From Bordetella genomosp. 9 (GTDB lineage Bacteria; Pseudomonadota; Gammaproteobacteria; Burkholderiales; Burkholderiaceae_B): a DNA stretch of 64,000 nucleotides. The notes under the pieces are model-generated. The model was not told the origin of the DNA. It did not search any database and saw only the letters and a list, made by a program, of their open reading frames with translations. The position numbers were made by a program, and so were the translations under genes. Of the stretch, positions 26,015 through 34,378 are shown in pieces. How positions within the stretch are numbered: the first letter of the stretch is position 1; each line of letters opens with the position of its first letter. The stretch lies in contig NZ_NEVJ01000002.1 in assembly GCF_002261425.1 (NCBI RefSeq), positions 930,001 through 994,000 on the forward strand, given 5' to 3'.

Positions 26015-27048
26015 AGCGCCATCTCGCGGTCCCAGCGTTCAACCCAGCCCTTGCGTTGCTCGCTGATGTAGTTCCAATCGGGAATGAACACGTCGCCCTT
26101 GGGCACGCCATCGGGCGCGGCCACGGTCGTATTGGCGGGCAAGGCCAGCGAGATGTCCGCGATCTGCTTTTGCCAGGCGCCGAGCATGGCCTCGATGAAT
26201 GCGTCGGCGAGTGCGGATTCGGGGCCGCCCTTGACCTTGGCGATACCGGTGGGCATGGCCATGCCGCCTTCCTTGGGCAGCACCAGATCGATGGGCGCGC
26301 CCTTGGCTTTGCGCTCGAAGGCATTGAAGCCGATCATGCCGCCGATGGCGGTGGCTTCCCCCTGCTCCAGCAGATTGAGGGCCTGCGGCAGTTGCGTGTA
26401 GACGGTCAGCAGGTTCGGCTTGAGCGCCTTGAGCTTGCGGAAGGCGGCGTCGGGCTCGTACTGGGCTTCCTTCATCGACTTGCCGGATTCGAGCGCGGCG
26501 GCGACGAGGAACATCGCCAGGCCTTCGGTGTTCTGGAGCGAGGGGATGATCAGCTTGCCCTTGTAGGCGGGCGTCCACAGGTCGGCATAGCTGGGGACCT
26601 GGCGGACTTGCGCGGTGTTGATCGCCACGCCGGTGGTGGACTGCATGTAATTGGCCCACATGCCATCCATGTGCACCGTGCCGGGCTTGAGCTTGGCCAG
26701 GCTGGGCACCTGGGCGGCCGTGATCTTGTCCAGCACGCCTTCCTTGACGGCCTGGATCATCACCGGGTCATCCATCAGGACCACGGACATGTACTGATGG
26801 CCTTTGTTGTTCACCATCTTTTCCAGGTTGACCAGCGAACGGGTGCCTTCGAACAGCACCTTGCAGCCGGTCTGTTTCTCGAACACCGGTATGAGTGGAT
26901 CGAGGAAGGCCTTGTGGCTGCCGGCCCCGCCGACCACGAGTTCCTTGCCCTTGTTTTGTGCACGCGCCCAAAGTGGTGCGGCCGCCAGCGGGGCCGCGAG
27001 CAGGCCCTTGATGATGCTCCTGCGTTTGACGCTTGATGCCGATTTCAT
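26011..27048 (-). CDS. ABC transporter periplasmic binding protein, PotD/spermidine type (locus A)
   Basis: A 345-residue binding protein. The signal is twin-arginine-like (KRRSIIKGLLAAPLAAAPLWARA), and the mature part fits family 1 extracellular proteins (KELVVGGAGSHKAFLDPLIPVFEKQTGCKV, YADLWTPAYKGKLIIPS). I use the ATG at 27048, preceded by AAGGGG, instead of an upstream in-frame start that would add 50 non-signal residues. It is the first gene of the seven-gene operon and lies behind the GTGCAC operator. Confidence 0.88.
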   Translation of the reverse strand: MKSASSVKRRSIIKGLLAAPLAAAPLWARAQNKGKELVVGGAGSHKAFLDPLIPVFEKQTGCKVLFEGTRSLVNLEKMVNNKGHQYMSVVLMDDPVMIQAVKEGVLDKITAAQVPSLAKLKPGTVHMDGMWANYMQSTTGVAINTAQVRQVPSYADLWTPAYKGKLIIPSLQNTEGLAMFLVAAALESGKSMKEAQYEPDAAFRKLKALKPNLLTVYTQLPQALNLLEQGEATAIGGMIGFNAFERKAKGAPIDLVLPKEGGMAMPTGIAKVKGGPESALADAFIEAMLGAWQKQIADISLALPANTTVAAPDGVPKGDVFIPDWNYISEQRKGWVERWDREMAL

Positions 27049-27126
27049 TGCGGTTCCCCTTGCCGAGCGACGCTTAGGTCGTGGTGATTTGGACAGTGGG
27101 AGCCGGTTTTTCCTTGCCCCCAAATA

Positions 27127-27153
27127 GTGCACAATCTTCAAATGATTGTGCAC
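27127..27153. promoter_or_regulatory. GTGCAC inverted-repeat operator upstream of locus A
   Basis: GTGCACAATC (27127-27136) and GATTGTGCAC (27144-27153) are perfect inverted arms with a 7-base spacer; the two GTGCAC words start exactly 21 bases apart. The site lies about 80 bases before the binding-protein start. The same word at the same period occurs before the locus B importer, so a GntR/FCD protein is the likely binder. Confidence 0.7.
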
Positions 27154-27196
27154 ATAGTTATGTATGAAGCAAAAGCGATGCCAAGTTCGCCATGAC

Positions 27197-27234
27197 AAAC
27201 GCCCCGACCCGCGATTTCGCGGAGAACGGGGCGT
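27197..27234. terminator. Hairpin terminator after the retropepsin-like gene
   Basis: AAACGCCCCG (27197-27206) pairs perfectly with CGGGGCGTTT (27225-27234), and an inner CGCG pairing tightens the loop. It lies downstream of the minus-strand gene that ends at 27298 and carries a short T-rich end on either strand, so it may work in both directions. Confidence 0.6.
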
Positions 27235-27297
27235 TTGACTGCCGGTGGAATGTTTGGGGTTGCCGGCTGGGGGTCTGGCTTACGCTTGGCCGCTGAG

Positions 27298-28257
27298 CTA
27301 ATTGCTGCTAGTGGACCGCCCGCCGACTGCCGGGGCTGCGCTCGCCTGGCGGGAGAGTAGGAGAAGCTCTCCGCTCTGGCTGTCGTGATAGATCACTGTG
27401 TTCTTCAGGATATCCATGCCGATACGGCCAAAGCTTACGATGCCTTTGTCATCGAGCGTGGGCATTGGAATGACCGGATAAGCCCTGAATGCTTGCCCGT
27501 TGATTTCCAGGTCAACAAGACGCATCGTTTCTTCTCTCGGGAATTCGAGCCCGAAGACATCCGTTGCGGAGGGGCTCGCCGGTCCTTTCGGCTTGGAACT
27601 TACCAGGGATGCGAGGATGCTCGTGTCCGATGCTCCGAAGTCGACGAGGACTGGAATCTCGTGGTCGTCGAGCCTGACGGGGATCGCCATGATGTTGTGT
27701 GGGTTGTCGATGGCTTTTCCTGGGTACACCTTAAAGCGGTGGTTCGCACCGATGTCGAATGGCGTACTCGTGAAAAAGCAGTTCTTGTCCAGATCGATCA
27801 CCACGGCATCGTGACCCGCAACCGCCTGCGGACTCAGGATGCCGGCATAGCCGTCTGCCGCGAGGGGGGAGTTGGGTAGCACGTAGAACTTGGCGCTAAG
27901 GGTGTTGCCATGATCGTCGCCTAGAGTGACCTGCACGCCCTGAGCCACGGCTGATCCGACACCCGCATCAATCCGGGTTGAATCTGTGCGAGGCTTTTTA
28001 TCCGCCAGGGAACTATCCAGCAAGATGTTCACGTTGGTGCCGGAATCGAGCAGCATCTTCGCGGCTTTCCCGTCGACCCTCACCAGAACGGTAGGGAGAT
28101 CTTTTTTTTGCATATCGTTGTAGCGGATCGGTGCCTCGAATCGCGCGGGGTTGGTGGTCAGCTCGGAGGTGCATCGCTCAGTGCTTCCATGTGCGGGAAA
28201 AGATGCATTGAGTGCCAGGGCGCTAGAAAGCGCGCAAGTGAGTTTCGAGATCTTCAT
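27298..28257 (-). CDS. Secreted two-lobed retropepsin-like aspartic protease
   Basis: A 319-residue protein with a signal peptide (about 24 residues, ending AHG). Two catalytic-type motifs are present: LLDSGTNVNILL (Asp71) and LVDFGASDTSIL (Asp206), each in a beta-rich block with a following GIL/GRIGMDIL element. Typical retropepsins have one such motif and dimerise; this chain has both lobes, like pepsin. The second motif is DFGA rather than DSGT/DTGA, so activity is uncertain. It stands alone between loci A and B with its own terminator. Confidence 0.65.
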   Translation of the reverse strand: MKISKLTCALSSALALNASFPAHGSTERCTSELTTNPARFEAPIRYNDMQKKDLPTVLVRVDGKAAKMLLDSGTNVNILLDSSLADKKPRTDSTRIDAGVGSAVAQGVQVTLGDDHGNTLSAKFYVLPNSPLAADGYAGILSPQAVAGHDAVVIDLDKNCFFTSTPFDIGANHRFKVYPGKAIDNPHNIMAIPVRLDDHEIPVLVDFGASDTSILASLVSSKPKGPASPSATDVFGLEFPREETMRLVDLEINGQAFRAYPVIPMPTLDDKGIVSFGRIGMDILKNTVIYHDSQSGELLLLSRQASAAPAVGGRSTSSN

Positions 28258-28486
28258 TTGGGGATATGGCTTGGGAAGCGTGTTGGTGAATGCAGGGCTG
28301 GGGAGAACTGCGCTGCGATGCTAGCGACCGTGAAGGAACCTGCCCCATGCGTGCGGAAATATCGGACGCTCCCCCGGAACAGTGGCTGGAACCTATTCAG
28401 CGCGGAGGCGTTCACCCGAGAGCGGCGTGAGCCGTATGGCTACTAATCCGCCGGGGTGTAGGCAGCGGGGCACCGACCGCCGCTGG

Positions 28487-28549
28487 TATATAAAGCGTTT
28501 CGTCAGTCTGGGTCGTCGACAACTAACGAAAAATTGGCATACATCAAGG
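28487..28549 (+). promoter_or_regulatory. Probable promoter and ribosome site of the S51 peptidase gene
   Basis: TATATAAA at 28487-28494 could be a -10 element, and AAGG at 28546-28549 is a Shine-Dalgarno seven bases before the ATG at 28557. The rest of the gap 28258-28486 showed nothing I can support. Confidence 0.35.
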
Positions 28550-28556
28550 TCACCCG

Positions 28557-29207
28557 ATGCGCATGTATCTTTCGTCCTTCGACCTCGGCGCTTGTCCCGA
28601 GCGGCTGGTATCGCTGGTTGGCGAGGGTAGGCGGGCGGCTATTGTTGTCAATGCGCTGGACCACCGTCCGGAAGCGCGGGCGTCCTGGCTGGAAAGCCAG
28701 AGCCGGAAGCTCGCGGCTCTTGGATTCCATGTCACCGAGCTGGATTTACGTCAGTACTTTGACGCGCCGCAGGAATTGAACGCAGAGCTGGCGAAATTGG
28801 ACCTGGTGTGGGTCAACGGCGGAAACGCTTTTCTGCTGCGCAGGGCGATGAAGCAGAGCGGCTTCGACGTGCGAATCGTGGAGCTTTTGAAGCGTGACGC
28901 GATCGTCTATGCGGGATTCAGCGCGGCCGTGGTTATTACGTCGACGAATCTGCGCGCGCTAGACCAGGTCAGCAATCCAAGGGAGATTGCCGACGGATAT
29001 GTCCCGGCCGTGGTTTGGGAAGGCTTGGGGCTGTTGCCCTATTCGATCGTCGTTCACTTCGAATCGGACCACCCGGAGTCGGCCGCGGTGAATGCGGAAG
29101 TCGAATTCTATGAGCGACACGGTGTTCCGTATCGCACCTTGCGCGATGGCGAGGCATTGGTGATCGACGGAGAAGGGTGTGGTATTGCGGGCGGGACTGA
29201 CGGGTAA
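28557..29207 (+). CDS. Peptidase S51 (dipeptidase E/cyanophycinase) family protein
   Basis: A 216-residue class I glutamine-amidotransferase-like serine peptidase. WVNGGNAFLLRRAMKQSGF and the nucleophile elbow YAGFSAAVVI (Ser122) match the PepE family, and a His in VVHFESDHPE is a candidate triad member. PepE cleaves Asp-X dipeptides. It is divergent from the retropepsin gene and convergent with the PuuE-like gene. The usual GxSAGA elbow is GFSAAV here, a mild departure. Confidence 0.8.
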   Translation: MRMYLSSFDLGACPERLVSLVGEGRRAAIVVNALDHRPEARASWLESQSRKLAALGFHVTELDLRQYFDAPQELNAELAKLDLVWVNGGNAFLLRRAMKQSGFDVRIVELLKRDAIVYAGFSAAVVITSTNLRALDQVSNPREIADGYVPAVVWEGLGLLPYSIVVHFESDHPESAAVNAEVEFYERHGVPYRTLRDGEALVIDGEGCGIAGGTDG

Positions 29208-29223
29208 TCCGGGTCCCACTTCG

Positions 29224-29282
29224 TGCCCCGCGCCGCACTGCGCCGCACCTCATCGCCGCACCTACCGCACCGCACCGCACCG
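29224..29282. repeat. Degenerate CGCAC/CCGCA short tandem repeat
   Basis: The stretch holds about eight imperfect copies of a CGCAC word, ending with three exact CCGCA units in a row. It lies just past the S51 stop and before the end of the PuuE-like gene. It may vary in length between strains; no regulatory role is evident. Confidence 0.5.
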
Positions 29283-29283
29283 C

Positions 29284-30216
29284 TCAAGCCGGATGCCGCC
29301 CCGCCCAATGCCGGGCGATATCGATGCGCCGGCACACCCATACCTTGTCATGAGCCTGCACATGATCCAGAAACCGCTGCAGGGCGACAAAACGTCCCGG
29401 GCGCCCAAGCAGCCGGCAGTGCATGCCTATCGACAGCATCCGCGGCATTTCGGCGCCTTCGGCGTACAGCACGTCGAAGCTGTCGCGCAGGTATTCATAG
29501 AAGTGCGTCGCGGTGTTGAACCCTTGCGGGGTGGCGAAGCGCATGTCGTTGGTGTCCAGGGTGTACGGGACGACTAAGTGCGGCGACGCTTTCCCGTCCG
29601 AGCTTGTGACGCGCGTCCAGAACGGCAGGTCGTCGCCGTAGTAGTCGCTGTCATACTCGTAGCCGCCCTGTTCGACCAGCAGGCGGCGGGTGTTGGGGCT
29701 GTCGCGGCCGGTGTACCAGCCCAGCGGCCACAGGCCGCTGGTCAGCTCGCGCAGGCTCTCCGTCGCCAAGCGCATGTGTTCGCGCTCGGTGGCTTCATCG
29801 ATGTTCTGGTAATGCAGCCAACGCCAGCCGTGGCAGGCGATCTCGTGGCCGAGGTCGACGCAGGCGCGGGCGACGTCCGGGTTGCGTTGCAGGGCCAGGG
29901 CGACGCCGAAGATCGTCAGTGGCAGGCCGCGGCGCTCGAACTCGCGCAGGATCCGCCATACACCGACGCGGGAGCCGTATTCGTATATCGACTCCATGCT
30001 CATATGGCGGGCGGGATAGGCTTCGGCGCCGACGATTTCCGAAAGAAAGCGCTCGGATGCTGCGTCGCCGTCCAGGACGGAGCTTTCGGCGCCTTCTTCG
30101 TAGTTCAGGACGAATTGCACGGCGATGCGGGCGCCGCCGGGCCAGTCGGCGAACGGCGGCTTGGCGCCGTGGCCGATCAGGTCGCGTGGATAGGGGCCTG
30201 CATGAGAGTCTGTCAT
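29284..30216 (-). CDS. PuuE-like polysaccharide-deacetylase-fold amidohydrolase, copy 1 of locus B
   Basis: A 310-residue NodB-fold protein with the same landmarks as the locus A copy: LIGHGAKPP, LNYEEGAE, EYGSRVGVWRI, HGWRW (about 129-133), and IGMHCRLLGRPGRF. The ATG at 30216 overlaps the racemase stop as ATGA; 16 codons of open frame upstream are ignored. It ends the minus-strand part of locus B. Having divergent copies in one regulon suggests different stereo- or chain-length preferences (inference). Confidence 0.82.
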   Translation of the reverse strand: MTDSHAGPYPRDLIGHGAKPPFADWPGGARIAVQFVLNYEEGAESSVLDGDAASERFLSEIVGAEAYPARHMSMESIYEYGSRVGVWRILREFERRGLPLTIFGVALALQRNPDVARACVDLGHEIACHGWRWLHYQNIDEATEREHMRLATESLRELTSGLWPLGWYTGRDSPNTRRLLVEQGGYEYDSDYYGDDLPFWTRVTSSDGKASPHLVVPYTLDTNDMRFATPQGFNTATHFYEYLRDSFDVLYAEGAEMPRMLSIGMHCRLLGRPGRFVALQRFLDHVQAHDKVWVCRRIDIARHWAGRHPA

Positions 30217-30896
30217 GGTTGTGATCCTCGAACCATCAATTCGCGCGCGATGTGGAGTCCGCACATGACGCTATCCAGTACCGTGATCCCGTTGCGCCCT
30301 ACGGGAGCGGTCGGCGCCAAGCCTCCCAGCCCCGCGCCGCCGACGATGATAACGTCGGCGTGGTCCTCGTCGGCGCAAAGTTGCGCGAGCCGTCCGATCT
30401 CCGCCTGCATGCGCGGCGGGTCGCCGGCGATGGCGGGATCCTGGGTTTCGAAGGTGCGTACGCTGACCAAGGATCCCCGTACGGCTTGGGCCTGGATGGC
30501 TGTGGCGAACATATCGGGCAGTAGCGTACGCCATCCCGCACCGGCCGTGACCGCCGACCAGCGCTGGCCTGCGCGGGCAGCCATCCTGACGGAGGCGCCC
30601 AGCAGGCTGACGGCAGGCCGGCCCGCCAGGGCCTGCAAGCCCGTGGTGTCCAGGTCCGCGAAGCAGCCGAGCACCACCACGTCGAACCTGTGGTCCTCGG
30701 CCATGACGTCTCGCAGGCGCGCACGCGCGGCCTGCGCGCCGACCGCCATGGCGGCAACGTCGCCGATATAGGGCAAGCCGCTGGCGGCGGTGTCGACGCG
30801 GAGCTGTTCGCCCGATGTCAGGCCGGACGACAACACCGTACGCAGGCGGTCGCTGACCGCCCGGGACGTGTTGGGGTTGAGGACGAGCAGGCGCAT
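30213..30896 (-). CDS. Asp/Glu/hydantoin racemase homologue with one catalytic cysteine (locus B)
   Basis: A 227-residue racemase-fold protein: LLVLNPNTSRAVSDRL at the start and VVVLGCFADLDTTGL with Cys78 at the first catalytic position. The second cysteine site reads VGGAGLGG, with Gly187 instead of Cys. A one-cysteine version might still act as a decarboxylase or isomerase, as in arylmalonate decarboxylase-type enzymes of this fold, but that is speculative. The start overlaps the binding-protein stop as TGATG. Open frame further upstream is a shadow. Confidence 0.8.
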   Translation of the reverse strand: MRLLVLNPNTSRAVSDRLRTVLSSGLTSGEQLRVDTAASGLPYIGDVAAMAVGAQAARARLRDVMAEDHRFDVVVLGCFADLDTTGLQALAGRPAVSLLGASVRMAARAGQRWSAVTAGAGWRTLLPDMFATAIQAQAVRGSLVSVRTFETQDPAIAGDPPRMQAEIGRLAQLCADEDHADVIIVGGAGLGGLAPTAPVGRNGITVLDSVMCGLHIARELMVRGSQP

Positions 30897-31954
30897 CAGG
30901 TACGCCGGAACTCGCGGTTGAAGCGGTCGATCAGTTCGCGACGCTGGGCCGCGATAGGCGCCCAGTTCATATTGCGCGACTTGAGCAGTTCTTCCAGGTT
31001 GGGCGCGATCTGCGCCAGCAGCCCGGAGAAAGCCACATCGCGGTTGCTCGGCACGTTGTAGTAGGGCTCCTTCGCAAGCTGCGCCTGCACCGTGGCATCG
31101 ATCTGGGTGTTGATGTAGGCGGCAGCCTGCGCCTTGTTCTTCGAGCCTTTGACCAGGTGCGCGATGTTGCTGACGATGCCCCAGCCTTCCTTCGGCTTGG
31201 CCAGCGCGATGTCCACGCCGCGCGCGCGCAGCGGCTCGACGACGCTGAGGAATCCGACGGCGATGTCGGCCTGCCCCTGCTGGAACAGCGGCCCCACCGC
31301 GCCGGGGTTGGGCGGAATGGTGGCGAGGTTGGGCTTGAGCTTTTCCAGGGCTTTCCAGGCCGGCTCCAGGTCCGTCTCGCTGCCGCCGTGCATTTTGGCG
31401 AGCGCCACCATCCACGTCGCGCCGATCGTGGTGTCGGGTCCGTTGATCAGGACGCGGCCCTTGTATTCGGGACGCCACAGGTCTTCCCAGGACGTCGGCA
31501 CGTTCTTCACGGTGCGCGGGTTGTAGGCGATGCCGAAGACCTGCAGCGCGGCCATGGCGCCGTAGCCGTCCTTGCCGACCAGGCCGGGCGGTAGCTTGGC
31601 CAGGTTGGGCATCTGTGCGACGGGCAACGGTTCCAGCAGGTCCTGGGCGCGCGCCACGATTTCGGCGGGTTCGTCGATCAGGATCACGTCGTAGGGCGGG
31701 GCGTTCTTGGACGCCGCCAGACGCGCAAGCGCATCCACCGCCAGCACGGGGCTGATGCTGACTTCCCCCTTCGTGGCCTTGGCGTAGGCCGGCACGATGA
31801 CGCTGCGCGCGGCTTGCTCCCAGGTGCCGGGGAAGGTCTGCACGACGATGCGTGCGTCGGATTGCGCGCGCGCCAGATTGGGCAACGCACCGCTGAGCGC
31901 CAGGCCGGACAGGCCGGCCAGCACGTGGCGGCGGGACAGATTGATGTCTTTCAT
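30896..31954 (-). CDS. ABC transporter periplasmic binding protein (locus B)
   Basis: A 352-residue protein with a Tat-like signal (SRRHVLAGLSGLALSGALPNLARA) and an extracellular-binding fold (RIVVQTFPGTWEQAARSVIVPAYAKAT, SWEDLWRPEYKGRVLING). It belongs to the same broad spermidine/putrescine or iron-type binding family as the locus A protein but is clearly diverged. The ATPase and permeases lie divergently at 33308-36082. The start at 31954 is chosen because it opens directly with the signal. Confidence 0.87.
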   Translation of the reverse strand: MKDINLSRRHVLAGLSGLALSGALPNLARAQSDARIVVQTFPGTWEQAARSVIVPAYAKATKGEVSISPVLAVDALARLAASKNAPPYDVILIDEPAEIVARAQDLLEPLPVAQMPNLAKLPPGLVGKDGYGAMAALQVFGIAYNPRTVKNVPTSWEDLWRPEYKGRVLINGPDTTIGATWMVALAKMHGGSETDLEPAWKALEKLKPNLATIPPNPGAVGPLFQQGQADIAVGFLSVVEPLRARGVDIALAKPKEGWGIVSNIAHLVKGSKNKAQAAAYINTQIDATVQAQLAKEPYYNVPSNRDVAFSGLLAQIAPNLEELLKSRNMNWAPIAAQRRELIDRFNREFRRT

Positions 31955-32000
31955 GAAGCGTTTCCTTGCAGGGAGAGGGACAGACGCCAAGGGATGCGCA

Positions 32001-32924
32001 TTAGCGCGCGGGAAAATGTTCCTGCCAGTAGTGGGCCAGGTCGATGCGGCGAGGCGTCCAGACCTCGTCGCCATAGCTATCCAGCAGATCCAGGATGCGT
32101 TTGACGGCGGCAAAGCGCCCGGGGCGGCCGACGATGCGCAGATGCAGGCCGATATTCAGCAGCTTGGGCACGCCACGGCGGCCCTCGTCCAGCAACACCT
32201 CGATGGCGTCCCTGACGTAGTCGACCATGTCGTCGGCGCGGACGAATCCATTGGGGTGGAAGAACTTCATGTCGTTGCTGTCGAAGGCGTAGGGGAGGAC
32301 CAGCAGGGGACGATCGCCCTCTGCGTCGGCGGCGGCCCAGTAGGGCAGGTCGTCGTCCAGGCCGTTGCTCGTATAGAGAAAGCCTTCCTCGCGCAGCAGC
32401 CCGCGCGTCCAGGGGCTTTCGCTGCCACGGCAGAAGAAGCCCGCGGGCGCTGTTCCGGTGACCTCACGCATCACTGCCACGCAGCGCCGCAGGTCGGCGT
32501 GTTCGGTCTCGCGGTCGGGATAGTCCGCGTGCGGACGCCAGCGCCAGCCATGGCAGGCGGCCTCGTGTCCGGCCTGCACGATGCGGCGCGCGATCTCCGG
32601 CGAGCGTTCGACGGCGCGGCCGCACATATAGAACGTGGCGGGGCGCTTGTGCTGTTCCAGCGCGTCCAGGATGCGCCAGATGCCGGCACGCATGCCATAC
32701 GCGAATTGCTGTTCGGTGCCCTGGTCCCAGCGGCCGGCGGGCACGACGCTATGGATTTCTGCGACGCGTTCGGCGGTGGCATCGCCGTCGGCGATGGTCC
32801 ACTCGGCGCCTTCTTCGAAATTCACGGCCAGCGAAACGGCGACGGCGGCGCCGTGGGGAAAGCGGGCTCGCGGTGGATTGCCGTTATAGCCATGCAGATC
32901 GCGGGGTAGCACGCGCTCGTTCAT
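32001..32924 (-). CDS. PuuE-like polysaccharide-deacetylase-fold amidohydrolase, copy 2 of locus B
   Basis: A 307-residue NodB-fold protein: DLHGYNGNPPRARFPHGA, VNFEEGAE (34-41), FAYGMRAGIWRI, CHGWRW (about 125-130) and IGLHLRIVGRPGRF. It is first in the minus-strand part of locus B. I chose the ATG at 32924; an in-frame extension to 33026 adds residues unlike the family. It begins about 380 bases from the divergent ATPase start, with the shared operator region between. Confidence 0.82.
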   Translation of the reverse strand: MNERVLPRDLHGYNGNPPRARFPHGAAVAVSLAVNFEEGAEWTIADGDATAERVAEIHSVVPAGRWDQGTEQQFAYGMRAGIWRILDALEQHKRPATFYMCGRAVERSPEIARRIVQAGHEAACHGWRWRPHADYPDRETEHADLRRCVAVMREVTGTAPAGFFCRGSESPWTRGLLREEGFLYTSNGLDDDLPYWAAADAEGDRPLLVLPYAFDSNDMKFFHPNGFVRADDMVDYVRDAIEVLLDEGRRGVPKLLNIGLHLRIVGRPGRFAAVKRILDLLDSYGDEVWTPRRIDLAHYWQEHFPAR

Positions 32925-33007
32925 CGAAACTGTTCCAGGAAGTCGGAAGGCGGTCGGCGCGCGGTCTGGTTGGCGGGCTGCGGCGGCCGGGTTGCATCCC
33001 AGGGTTG

Positions 33008-33020
33008 TATGCAATGCATA
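33008..33020. promoter_or_regulatory. TATGCA-A-TGCATA inverted repeat
   Basis: TATGCA (33008-33013) and TGCATA (33015-33020) are perfect inverted arms with one base between. It lies 84 bases upstream of the PuuE-like start at 32924 and could serve the minus-strand operon as a GntR-type operator. Confidence 0.4.
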
Positions 33021-33134
33021 TGCCAACTTGGGTTCGGGAAAACCCGTGGCCTTCCGGAGGCGCCGTCCGGGCGCTTTCTCCTATGAAGCCAGGTATTTCG
33101 TTCGGCTCTCGCAGATCGAGCACGCCCAGATTCG

Positions 33135-33182
33135 GTGCACACTCATATCGAAAATGTGCACATTTCAACTAAAGATGTGCAC
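33135..33182. promoter_or_regulatory. Triple GTGCAC operator array upstream of the locus B importer
   Basis: GTGCAC occurs at 33135-33140, 33156-33161 and 33177-33182, each exactly 21 bases after the last (two helical turns). The middle copy sits in a perfect 14-base palindrome, AAATGTGCACATTT (33152-33165). The locus A operator has two copies at the same period. Confidence 0.7.
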
Positions 33183-33307
33183 GCTTCTGGGCGAATGCGA
33201 TGTACTGGGCGCCGGTCCGCAGGGGCGGCCGGGACGCAAAAAATGGCATGGATATTGCATTGCCCTATGCGCCTGCTTTCCACCCGTCATCTGAAAGGAC
33301 GCCCCGC

Positions 33308-34378
33308 ATGGTGACCGAACGCGCCTTCCTTACCCTCGACGACATTCAAGTCCGCTACGGCGATGCCGTGGCCGTCGACCATATCGATCTGGAGATCAAG
33401 GCGGGCGAATTCGTCGCCTTGCTTGGTCCCAGCGGCTGCGGCAAGACGACGCTGCTGCGGGTGATTGCCGGTTTCGTCCGCGCCAATGGCGGCGCCGTGC
33501 GCCTGGACGGAGTGGATATCTCTACGCTGACCCCCGAGGCGCGGCGCATCGGCATGGTGTTCCAGAACTACGCGCTGTTTCCGCACATGACGGTGGCTGA
33601 CAACATCGCCTACGGACTGCGGGCGCATCGCGCGCCCAAGGAAAGCATCACGTCCAAGGTGCGGGAGATGCTGGACGTCGTCCGCATGAATGGATATGAA
33701 AAGCGCCTGCCGCGACAGCTGTCTGGCGGACAACAGCAGCGCGTCGCGTTGGCGAGGGCATTGGCCATTTCGCCGCGCCTGCTGCTGCTGGACGAGCCGC
33801 TGGGCGCGCTGGACAAGAACCTGCGCGAGGAAATGCAGAGCGAGTTGCTGCGCATCCAGCGTGAGCTGGGCATCACCACCATCATGGTCACGCATGACCA
33901 GGAGGAAGCCATGGGCATGGCCGACCGCATTGCGGTCCTGAATGCCGGCCAGGTCATGCAGTTCGGTACCGCCAGCGAAATCTACGACGCGCCCGCCACG
34001 CCCTTTGTCAGCGGCTTCGTGGGCAATTCGACATTCCTGGATGGCGTATTGGGCAGGGGCGAGGGCGAGCATTGGACGCTGCGCACGTCCGGCGGCGTGG
34101 AGCTGCGCTTCCAGTCGGCCGGGCCGTGCCGGCGCGTGGGCGCGGCGCGTATTGCCCTGCGCCCTGAACAGATCGAGCTATGCGACGACGGCGCCGCCGC
34201 CGTGGTGCGCTATGCCAGGCCCATGGGGCCCAGCACCCGCGTGGGCGTCACGCTGGACGATGGCACCGAGCTGCAGATCGCGGCGCCGCGCGAGCGCGGC
34301 GCCGATAACCTGCCGGCGGGCGCGCGCGTGCAGGTGCGCATCAACCCGCGTGCCGTTTGCCCGGTGTTCCTGCCATGA
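33308..34378 (+). CDS. ABC transporter ATPase, PotA type (locus B)
   Basis: A 356-residue ATPase with Walker A GPSGCGKTT, Q-loop FQNYALFPHMT, signature LSGGQQQR, Walker B LLLLDEPLGALD and H-loop VTHDQEEA, followed by a TOBE domain. The ATG at 33308 follows AAGGA by eight bases; the open frame to 33200 is not used. It leads the plus-strand half of locus B. Confidence 0.92.
   Translation: MVTERAFLTLDDIQVRYGDAVAVDHIDLEIKAGEFVALLGPSGCGKTTLLRVIAGFVRANGGAVRLDGVDISTLTPEARRIGMVFQNYALFPHMTVADNIAYGLRAHRAPKESITSKVREMLDVVRMNGYEKRLPRQLSGGQQQRVALARALAISPRLLLLDEPLGALDKNLREEMQSELLRIQRELGITTIMVTHDQEEAMGMADRIAVLNAGQVMQFGTASEIYDAPATPFVSGFVGNSTFLDGVLGRGEGEHWTLRTSGGVELRFQSAGPCRRVGAARIALRPEQIELCDDGAAAVVRYARPMGPSTRVGVTLDDGTELQIAAPRERGADNLPAGARVQVRINPRAVCPVFLP

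Noticed and set aside
29224..29282. CRISPR array
   Set aside because: Repeats are five bases and contiguous; there are no spacers or cas genes anywhere in the window.
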